Under the pieces are notes generated by a model, which saw only the letters and a list, made by a program, of their open reading frames with translations, was not told where the DNA came from and searched no databases. Below are positions 49,301 through 61,300 of a DNA stretch of 64,000 nt, in pieces (the first letter of the stretch is position 1; every line of letters begins with the position of its first letter). Where the stretch lies: assembly GCF_032854445.1 (NCBI RefSeq), contig NC_088301.1, positions 27,822,402-27,886,401 of the forward strand. The letters run 5' to 3'. The translations under genes and the position numbers were made by a program. The DNA comes from Liolophura sinensis (lineage: Eukaryota > Mollusca > Polyplacophora > Chitonida > Chitonidae).

Positions 49301-52300
49301 ATATGTATATAGGGAAATTGGTGATCTGGTAACCATGACAACTGCGGAAACACGGTGCACTGCCAGAACTATCATACACTGCACAACAAATGTGAGTTGC
49401 GACACATCATCATCTCTGCATGTATGTACCCACGAAAAAATTAAAACTCTACGCAGCAAACAGCTAGAGTTATAGCCTGGACACAAATACGGACGGACAG
49501 AGAGACAAAATCACTCTAACATAATATGCTCCATTTAATGGTGGGGTGTATAAACACTTATTTACATGCGTTAATGGTATTTTAAAAACATAGCAATGAC
49601 ACACGCCCTCAAATTACATGTAAATTAATAATCAGCAAGAGCTGGGTATTCAAATAAATTAAACGCTCACAAGATTGCTTAATCATAACATAATGAGTAT
49701 AACTAGCAAAATCTGTTTTCAAAGTTTCAATGTTTATTTGGAATAAGAGATCAATTGAATTTCTCATTAAAAACAATATATACAAAATCAGCCCAGTTCA
49801 CAACACGCATCTTTGAATGTTCACATTTTTTTGCTACCAATTTTATGATACCAAGATTCAAAACAAAAATACCACTTTACATTATAATAATGCAAATATT
49901 CTTGCACATGATAAAAAAATCCATCTCTGAAAATTAAATTATCTATCTACATACCGAAATATGACCACTATTAATAAATTCAATGTTCAGTTGTTGATTT
50001 TAATAGTGCTCAAAATAGAACTGGATTATTTATTAATTAACAGATCCTTTCTGCCAAGCTCATTATTATTTTATTTCCTTGATCTCTGTCAGGTTTGAAT
50101 TTTACTGATGGAAAATGAAGAGTTTTGGAGGAAACCACCGCCCTTTGCCAGGTACCTGACAAAGCTCCTGACCTGAAGCCGTAGCCGAACTGTACCTATG
50201 CTGCGTCCCAAATCTGTGACCTCATTGGTCCGCAGCGGCGGTGAGTTCTCTTATACATGTATGACAGCGCCCGGGGGGAAACTCATCTGCAGGCTGCTTC
50301 CCATGTATGACCAGAGACAGAGCCAGCGTAACCTGGACTTGAACTAACAGTGACTGCACTGGTGAAAGGCTTCAGGGTCATTGTGCTGTGCTTGCATGCT
50401 AACCACTCAGCCAATGAGGCCCCCATCATTTAGAAAGGCATTATTACCACGACAGTTCAAAGCCTACACTATGTGCTGTAAATTTATTTAGTTATTTATT
50501 TGATTGATGTTTCATGCTGTACTCAAGAATATTTCACTTATAAGACGGCGAACAACAGTTTGATGAGAGGAAACCGGGCAGAGCCTGGAGGAAATCCACG
50601 GCCATCCGCAGATTGGTGGCAGACCTTCCCACGTATAGGTGGAGAGGAAACCAGCGTGAGCCAGACTCAAATCACAGTGACCGCATTGGTAAGAGGCTAC
50701 TGGGTCATTACACTGCGCTAACGCACTAACCAGCTGAGACATGGAGGCCCCCTATGTGCTGTAAAGGTAGTACTTTGGTACACGCCTAGTGAAATGCACA
50801 TGGGTAGGCAAAGAAATGTTTTCATCATATGGCAAAATTTACAACTTGTCAAAGACTAAAAATGATAATATGGTAATACATGTACTGTACAATTTTAAAG
50901 ATCAAGTGACAAAAATCCAATTTTCGATAACTACAAAATGTCAGGTCACTAATATACAAACTCTTTCCCACAAGAATCCCACAAGAATAATTTGCTCATG
51001 ACCATCATCGACCCTATGTTTCTAATGAAGTTGTCAACACTGCATTTCATTCACAAACATGTATGTTTTTGTCTTTAAAATGCCACTCAAGAATTTCACA
51101 AATGTATGTACAATGTAACTCAGTCGATAAAACCAAATTACCATCCCCGACAAAGTCAAATTAATCACAGATCATTAACTGAGACATTTACAGCTTATAA
51201 TCTATCTATACAATAGCTGCCCACAAATGTATTAACTGTGGGCAGCTATTAATGTATTTAACATATTAAATTAGATGTGATTTAGAGTAATTTCATCTAG
51301 AGCATGATAACAAATATGAGTAAGCACTGGAGTTCATGTATGAACATCACACAAAGACAACTGATGAATTTTTTTTCCATAAGAGAAACTCATGTCCCAA
51401 GACTCTGTACTTTGTAGATTCCTCTTACTGAAGTCTCAATGGTGCTATGATAATGCTACGTGTGGGAGAGAAAGTCATCAAGGGATATCTTTGACCCATA
51501 AAAATATATCTTTGTGAATAGTTTTTTTTTTTTTTTTTTTGCATTAAATAAAGAACAACTTGTGTTATGTAATGGAAACTTTTTTTTTTCAGTTAAAATA
51601 ACTTTTCAAGTGCCAGTTTAAACATGACTACCTCTTACAGGCATGTGTAAGCTGGTATGTAGAGTACTTATCTTTCAAATGGCAATAAATGGAAGATGGC
51701 TTTGAAAATAATAATAATAATAAAAGTGTCCCACTTTCAGTGACAGGAAATTCACACTTTCTAATTCCACTGGATCATGACCAGCAACTGCTTCAAGAAC
51801 TGAATAATACACAAATGCACAGTTTTTAAACATATGATATACTGAAATATATAAAATCAAATGGATATTAAAATAAAAAAAGACAAGATGAAAGAAGTAG
51901 TCAAGTACACAACAAATGAATGAATGATTACATGTATGAATGATTACATGTATGAATGATTACATGTATGAATGATACCATGGTAACCTTCCACAGAGTA
52001 ACAGACCTCATAAACAGTATCAACACTACACACAGCTGCCATATCATGGCAACCTTACACAGATACACATAGCTGCCATATCATGGCAACCTTCTACAGA
52101 TACACATAGCTGCCATATCATGGCAGCCTTCCACAGATACACACAGCTGCCATATCATGGCAACCTTACACAGATACACATAGCTGCCATATCATGGCAA
52201 CCTTCTACAGATACACATAGCTGCCATATCATGGCAGCCTTCCACAGATACACATAGCTGCCATATCATGGCAACCTTCCACAGATACACATAGCTGCCA

Positions 52301-55300
52301 TATCATGGCAACCTTCCACAGATACACATAGCTGCCATATCATGGCAACCTTCCACAGAGACACATAGCTGCCATATCATGGCAACCTTCCACAGAGACA
52401 CACAGCTGCCATATCATGGCAACCTTCCACAGATACACATAGCTGCCATATCGATATGTGGCATTTGCCTTCTTCACTAGCAAAATTATGAATGCTGCAG
52501 TATGCTGCCCTTATTTCTCAACTTCTTGTTTAAAGGATGAGCATTTGATATTTATGCACATAAGTAATTTGATTGCGAAAATAAATTTAGATCACTGGGC
52601 AGGCTTGATCAATTTTGGGGCATGACACGAGTATGAAGAGGAGAGTAACGTACTCCAGAAACAGCCATGCTATAAACATAGGCCGAACGAATAAAAACGA
52701 GCTATATGCTCTATAATCTCATGAGATGTTTTCACGGTTGGGGGTAAGGGGTGGGGGCAAATGATAGCACTCTTAGTCTTAACACTGTAATGTTAAGGCA
52801 TTTAGATGGTGGACTGCCAGAACTATTATATCTTGCTCTAGGAGCAGAGATATATCTAGTGTTGGTGGACATGCAAATACATGTACTCCTTCTTCAGACA
52901 TTCTGAAACTTTTATATGTACAGAATCAGGTCACCAGCCCTCTTCTTGATACTTCAAACAGAGTACAAGACTTTTTTTTTGCTTCACTGAAACTGAATTC
53001 TGTTGAAATACTGGGTATTCCAATTACACAATTAAATTAAATTAAAAAAAAAATAATAAAAATAAAAAACACTCCCTCACACATGCACATACATCAACAT
53101 TCTGAACTGAACCCGAAAGTAAACGAAACATCCTATTTTTGGCAGATTATTACTTAATATCATTCTGAAAGGCATTCCACAGTGAGTCTGAAAGCGAACA
53201 TGTATCACGTATCTGGGTGGTTTGAGTGATGTAGGTATATGTAACAAGGCCTCCACTTCATGACCTTTGCACTTTTATGAGTCTTCGCATGATGAAATAT
53301 GAGTTTACGTCCTTTTCATTTGCTTTATGGTCAGTCCTTTTACATGTGCTCAACTGAAGAGCACTGATAGATGCATATGTGTAAGTCTGTCACCAGGGAC
53401 TTCTGTTGCAATGTAAGTTATCGATCACCTTACGTCAGGGGCTTGCTGCTGAGGGCAGTAAATGCCTGCTCTTGTTTGGCCTTAACCAGGTCATCTGGTG
53501 ATGGGGTGGAGAAATCAAACCTCACACACGCCCCAATGTGGGCAGGTGGGGAGGGCAGTTTGGATAGTATTTTAGCCTGCCTACAGTAGCTGAATGAAGG
53601 GAAACGCAACTGTGGACATGTATCCGGTTCAAATTTGTGTGACATCTGTGCCACTACACCTCCAAACTGAGAAGGAGGTGCTTTAACCTCACTGGTTACT
53701 TTAATTTCATGCATGTCAAAAGTGATCTGAGTTTGGGCCTGCTCTAAGTCAACGGCCCCAGTTGTTTCTTCCTTCCATCCATCCTCCATTGCAACAGTAT
53801 TCTCTGTTCCATCAGCAGTCATTGATACAGAGTTAGTTTCTTTAATGGGTTTTGAAGTCAACAATGCTTTTGTCAGATCAATGCCTTTAGTACTGGAAGG
53901 TGAATTTCCTGAGAGTAACTTCTGTTTGGAATGTAAAGAGTTCCCACCATTGACTGATGTTACAGTCATTGCCATTGGTCTGGGATCAGACATCAAAATG
54001 TTTCCCTCATGTGGATTGGCTAAATCCTCCTTTACCTTTGCCACTCCACTTTTAACACGGAAAAGCTGATTGGGTAATTCAGGCATTGGATTTGAGGGTT
54101 TTTTTACATGTAACCTGGCCAATTCGGCTAAAGACACTGGTTTGCTGGAACAACTACTTCCATGATTGGCCAAGCCAGCTTCCTTTTTATGATGCTGACT
54201 GCTCAAGTCTGCTAATGAAACTTTGGACAATTTCTTGGGCACCTCTTCGGAGTCTGCATCGGGCCTAATATCCGAAAGTTTTATTTCACCATCGTGTGTT
54301 TTGCCCATGACTGGCTTACTTTGTTGACAGCTGTGCTTGTTGGCCAAATCTGCCAAAGACAACTTTCCCACCCCTGAGCTCAAACTGTTTGATGACAGCG
54401 TTGCTCTCTTCCCTTCATGTTTCTTTGCCAGCTCTGTGAGACAGCTTTGCTTTTCTTCTTGCTGAATGCCCTTTGAATCACTCTTATATAATTTCTCAGT
54501 AGCATTCAAAGAAAGAAATGCAAGCTTGTCTTTCACGATTTGATCACTTGAAACAAGATTTGGAATGTCAATGTTTTTAGGAGGGCTTCGAGAATCCACT
54601 GCCTTTTTTAACATGGATAATGGGCTTTCAAACTGAAAAACCTTTGCTTTTTGATTTAATTTACTCCCTTTTGAAACTGAACTATTTTTGCTGAAGTTGC
54701 TTGGGCTAGGAAGTAAGTCAGTATATTCCTGGTTACATAAGGGTGGAATAATTTCATTTGACTCAGATTCCGAGTCATCTGAACAATCAGAATGATCATC
54801 TCCTTACCTTACCGTAGCCGAAATAAGAAATACCATTGAGGGGTGAGGGTTAAGTTTGAGTAATCACATCCAGTAGTCAAGGAGCGGGGGTCACGCAAAG
54901 GTGAAGAAAGAAAAAGAAAATAGGCAAACTGTTAGCGACTGACAGTAATGCATATCCAAAGTTAATTTACAAAATAGATGTCTCTCTAAATAATGTGACG
55001 AAAACTTACTGTTCCATGCTCTAGTGATATTGTGTAAAAAAACAATTTTATGCTTCCTGTCCATTTCTATAAACAAGAGAATCTACTGTTAAACAGTTAT
55101 GAAAAGTTTCACACCTTGTGACCGAGCTCTCCTGTTCTGTCGTGGCTCACGCTGGGGTTTCGGGGCATCTAGAAGGAGAAAAATGACATATCACAATAGT
55201 GGTATAATGTACAATGTAAATGATATACCAAAAGGCCAACCAGTCGTTGCACTGTTACAAACGTCCTCTTTTTCAAGGTCTTAGGTGTTACTTTATTCCT

Positions 55301-58300
55301 CAACACAAGGAAAGTTTCATGTATTATAATGCAATTACATGTAAATGTACAGTAAGTAAAAGTATATTATAATCAAAATACAGTTCTCTCCCTATACACA
55401 ATGTATTTGCTATCACTTGGCTGAACTCTTGTTTCTGGAAAAAAAATTGTGAGCACAACAAAATTTGTTTTTCTGTTTCTGATTTTTAATTCATTTACTA
55501 TCTTAGTTCATTCTGTGATAACTTATTTATTTATTTGATTGGTGTTTTACGCCGCACTCCAGAATATTTCATTTATACGACGGCGGCCAGCATTATGGTG
55601 GGAGGAAACCGGGCAGACATTCTGTGATAAAATTTAAGTAAGGGCCCTACAAAATGTCCACCCTAAATGACCTAAAATTCCGTCCAAGATTAAGTTGCTC
55701 ATTTTTCTAGATTCTGGGAGTTCTACTGCTTTTAGAAAGGTTCTTTGAAAGGTGTTTGGAAGGAGGGATAATATACCACTTGGAAAATGTGAATTTTAGC
55801 ACCACAAGTAATATCTCTTGAAATTTATTTGCCTCAAAAATGTTCTTTTTGTGGTAAAATTTTTATATATTTATTTTTTATATATTTTATATATTTATTT
55901 GATTGTGTTTTATGCTGTATTCAAGAATATCTCATTTATATGACGGCAGCCAGCATTATGGTGGGACGAAACTAGAGCCCAGGGAAAACCCATTCGCAGC
56001 TTGCAAGCAAACCTTCCCAAGTATGACCAAAGAGGAAGCCAGCATGAGCTCATATGACGGCGGCCAGCAATATGGTGGGAGGAAACTGGGCAGAGCCTGG
56101 GGGAAACCCACGACCATCCGCAGGTTGCTGACAGACCTTCCCACTTGTGGCCAGAGAGGAAGCCAGCATGAGCTGGACTTGAACTGACGGCAACCGCATT
56201 GGTGAGAGGCTCCTGGGTAATTAGGCTGCACTACCGCACTAACCAACTTAACCTACGTGTGCTTCCTGACCCAGTTGTTCAAAAGTGTTTACGCAATTAA
56301 GCCTGGTATTAGCTTTAGTCTGGACAACAATGCCAGTTTTGCATTAGGCCAAGAGTGGTATTAAGATTTAAGCCTGGATTAACGTTTAATACATCCCCAG
56401 GGTCATGTTGCTAACACTAACCCTTAGGACACAGAGGCCCCAATGAATGAATCCTCAGGAAATCAAAGCATGGCTTTCCACAACACATCGTTATCATCTG
56501 ACCTAGAAGTGACTTACATGTACAGTAAATCTTTAACCTATTCAACTTTTAAAGCACTTTTTTAATAGAAATTCATGCATATAATTATTAAGAAAATGAC
56601 AATAAAATGACTTGCTTTCTTTGTCATTAAAGATGCAAATTATTTCTCTACACACCACAGTTCTTTCAGAATGTTTTAAAATCATGGATGCAGAGGTTGT
56701 TTAAGGGAGATGAAAACTTAAAAACATGACACTATAGGCTGAAAAGAGCACATTTTTTTCTATCTGGTGGTGCCTGCTGCATAATTTTGCGATTTTTCTT
56801 CGCCATACATGTAAAGCCCGAATATGGCAAAGCTGGCATAAATCGCTGAGTCCATCGCGTCCTCCATCTTTAACACCCTGTAATTTATGCTGGAGGTGTG
56901 TTGCCGCTCAAACAATGAGAGACATTAAAACTGCCGGCTTGTTCGTGTAAACTCGGAACCCATGTCCAACAATCCGGTTTCCCGATCGTCCAGTAGAAAA
57001 TGAACTGTACTGTTCGCTACGTTCTGGGAAGAAGAGTTCTACCGGAAATGTACGAACTGCACTTTGGCAGTTTCCGACAGCAATTCTCCTCACAGAAGGC
57101 TTCAGGACTAATTCTTGGGCAAAATGGAGTCGCCCACAGCGGATTCTAGTGCTGACTTTATTTATAATTTATCACCTTGAGGTACATATTAGAATTTTTT
57201 TATAGCATGCACCTGCGAGGAAATGCATACTCTTTTCAATGGTATTTGATTGATATTTAAATTTTCTTCTCCTTTAAAAAATTGAAGAATTAGGGTAATA
57301 TATCATTTATTCTATGCAGCCTGAAACAGCCACAACTTTCAAGAAGTTAAACGCAAATAAAATGCCTCTTGTCTTTTTCTAATCAACAATTTACACTAAA
57401 ATCAGACACACATAACCTGACAGGAAATGATGTTCACATAATGATAGATCTGCGTTTCTTGTAACTTTTTTCGCTCTGTGTGAGACAAGCACATTCAGAG
57501 AATTTCTATGCCATGCCAAATATCCATAACCTACATGTATATCCGGATCAGGCTAGGCTTAAAACTTGAACTGCACACAAACTTTTATCAAAACTGGAAT
57601 GTAATATATGTAGTTTTTCATTTATGTAATGGGAAGCAGTCATAAGTGTGGAGGAAACCGGAGTGCTCAGGGTGAACCATTAGCCCCTGGCAAGTTAGTG
57701 ACAAACCTTACGCAAGCCATATTGGTGTAAGACATATGGTCAAACTAAGACTAATAAAATGGCAAAACAGTGTCTTGGGCCACTTACAGTTAAGGCCTCG
57801 CTAGAAGTGAGAGTGAGTAAATATACAAATTTCCTGTCCAAGACCGGGTTTGAACCCACACCTTGTGTGTTCTGGAAGACTGAAAGACTGTACCTTGTTG
57901 AGACAGCAGGACGTTCAAGGCCTTCTGTGTGTCATAGCCCTGGTCTATAATGGTAGTGATGAGGGTGTTGTCTGGAAATGTGTCCCCCAGGATTCCTCGC
58001 ACCTCCTCTAGACAACTATTCAGTCGTACTACAACAGCAACAAACACTCAGAAAGTTTATCATCAAGTTACATGTATTTGTTCCAGTGATATTTTTTATT
58101 GAGTTCCAAGATAACTGGTTAACCAGATTACTGTTTTACCATAGTCAAAGTTATTTACTAACTGGATACGGTGTCTTACATGTTACTGAAGTTTATCTGT
58201 TTCATACTAAATTGATCTTTTACACTGTACTCCAGATTATCTGTCCAACAGATGTGTGTTTTGCAACATACTCAAGATTATTTTCACATGTAACATCACT

Positions 58301-61300
58301 TGCAATAGAAAAGCAATTATTTCCTGTAACCATATAAGATATGCATCTAGGAACCTACGTCATTTTGCTAAATGTTAATTACGGCGTTTAATGCTATACT
58401 CAAGAACATTTCACAAAAAATAACAGCCCTCAGGTTTATGGGAGAGCATCAAGGATGAAACCACCTTCTCTGGCTGGTAACTGACAACTCCTTGTCCCGT
58501 GATTAGGCCTGGTGGGGTGACTAGAGCTTACATCCCTCTTGGTCAGTGACTACAGACTACATTCATCTTGGTCACTGAGTTTAGGCTTTGTGGAATGACT
58601 AGAGCTTAAATTCACCTTACCCACTGAGTTTAGGCTTTGTGGAATGACTTCAGCCTAAATTCACCCCACTCACTGAGTTTAGGCTTTGTGGAGTGACTAG
58701 AGTTCACATTTGTGATCTTGGTCACTAAGTTTTGGTGTAGAGGTAAAAGCTTACATTCATCCTGGTCACTGAGTTTAGGTCTTTTGAAATCTCTGGAGTC
58801 GCTGAGAGAGTCATGATGATCGCTGTCACTCTCCTCCCCTTCCTCTTCTGGGATTTCCTCCTGACCCATGTAACTGGACAGATCTGTCTTACGTTCTCTG
58901 TTGAACGTAAACTGTGCCGCTGTAAAGACCAAATATATATTCCAACTAGTATTCCGCAATAAAGCCCAAGAGCACGCACGAGTAGGTAACACCTAACTAC
59001 ATTCATAGGCTAGCTATAAAAAGGGTATCTCTAATTCTGCTTCTGGCCCCAAAAATTTAACCTCGCCTATAAAGTTAATACTTGTGTTCACCAAACCAAG
59101 ATAATCTCCTTTCATTTACCACACTTCAAACATTAATTTAAATATGGTGGTTGATATTGAGAATGTATAAATAATACAGATAGTGTCCACTGTTAAGCCA
59201 TCAGATGGTCAAATTTTTTATTTATCTGATTGGTGTTTTACGCCGTACTCAAGAATATTTTACTTATACAACGGCGGCCAGTGTTATGGTGGAAGGAAAA
59301 AGGGCAGAGCCAGGAGGAAACCCACGACCATCCGCAGGTTGCTAGCAGACCTCAGCTGGTCAAGGCAAGGTAACAAATAAATGCACACAACTCTACCTGT
59401 GGCCGGCGATATGCAATAATCATCGTCTGGAACCGAGTGGCCATACACTGTATCTTCTTCATAATACTCTGTGAAAGGAAAGAAAAGAAGATTATCATAT
59501 TTGCCCTCTTGCCCACCCCATTCTTTTGTAATTACGGGAACAAACAACATAAACCACATAATTAAGTAACAATGAACAGAATTACAGCCATGTTCTTAAT
59601 TAATCTGATAATCTGATCATGACAACATGTGGCAGTGAGAAAGATTGTCCAAATTTAAACTGATTTAAACTATATGGTAATTATATGGTGATCTGTTGGG
59701 ACCCAATGGGCTATAATCAAGTCCATATTTTGTGCTTGAAACAGACTGTTTCAAGGTCCATTTGGTGAATGCACGCATAGCTTTATATCTATATGCATTT
59801 GAAATGCAATAGCCTATCAGCTTGTGTATTGTGTCAAATGCAATCATAACAAAATAAATCCACAATGCGCAGTTCCAACACTCATGCCATACAGGAATGT
59901 CTCTTTGTCTTCTTTTAACATTGTGAAACTGGTTTAAACTATCTGAGGGATAACAGAGAAAACAGAATTTACATATATGTCATGTATGTTTATTTATTTA
60001 TTTATTTATTTTATTGTTAAACATAATTTTTCAATTATATTATGGCAGTCAGTTTTACAGGGTGCCCGGGGTAGAGGAGTTGGAACAAAATCAATAACAG
60101 TAGAATATATACTGCGAAATAATTAAAAACTTCAGAAATCATGAAAGATTTATATTAGGAGTTACCCAGGTGTAACAATTAGTTGTGGCGGCACAACTAT
60201 TTGTTGAAATCAAAATACATAAATGCTTTGAAATTGAAGCCAGTGGTTTATTGGCAAATAAGCAGACCAACATGACACAGAAAAGAACTGGCTGGTGTAC
60301 TGGAATACCACGAACAAAGCAGAAAATGCACTTACATGTGTAATATTGAAGTTTCTATGTTGATGGTTCTTTAATTAGCGTCCTTTATGTCCTCTATGCA
60401 ATAATAAACGAAATTTCCAGTAATTATAGGGCCTATATCATTACAAATGTTGATCTACTGTTACTGAGTTTAATGGATTTATCAGCTTATTTTAGAAGAT
60501 GCGGTAAATCTGACAAATTACATCTTATCAGTTTATCTAGTTCAGTCTGGAACCAACTCAAGATACTGGTCATTATATTATTTATTGTGATCCACTACAA
60601 TCCACCCAAGCATGCAACAATTACTTTCCTCTATTATCAACAGGTAAGTTGAAGCCTCAGATAACAGGTGTAAATGATTTAAACACGCCTGTGCACCAGT
60701 AGGAGCTTCCTTTAAACAGCATCCTTACTCTATATGAACGATATTACACGATGAGTAGGCCTGTAGGCTTAATTGCCTCTATGTGTATTCACATCCATTA
60801 GAATTGAGCTCTTGTGTACGTGTACCGAGAGGAAAATACTGCAGAAGTAGGTTTTGTATTACTTCCAAGAACTCTGATTTCCAGGTCTGACGCTTCCGTC
60901 TCCCAAATAAGGTGGTATGTATACACTTTTTACTTTGCTCTTTCGGTTGGCGTCATCTTTTTTGAAAGTGGATCGGAAAGTATATCAGTACTCTGTCAAA
61001 GACATGCAATATTCTGATTTTCTAATGTTAATCAAAAGGGCCATTTTTGGATTTTTTAACACTGAATTTCACTGAAAATGTGCTTCCGACCTCCAATTCA
61101 CTTCTGCAGTCAATAGCTTGATATGTTATCTACGTTGACACAAAATTTTATTTTTCTCAATTAATTGGAAAGAAAGTATTTCAAATAACGAAAAATCATT
61201 TTACAGCACGGCCTTTTTCAGATCACTGTATCTAGCTAACCAAGTCTCTTACAGCTGTCTAACATGCTCATAGGTGGTTTTCTAACCAATTCAGAACTGT

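Larger units (their letters stand above)
46874..53429 (-). other. Intron 3' of the SKI7-like exon
   Basis: 6.6 kb between the SKI7-like exon and HBS1L exon 6. Holds a MITE-like copy, three SINE-A copies, diverged tandem duplications (48890-49490) and a 37-nt minisatellite. The canonical mRNA must skip 53430-54802 and span from 55114 to 46874. Confidence 0.6.
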
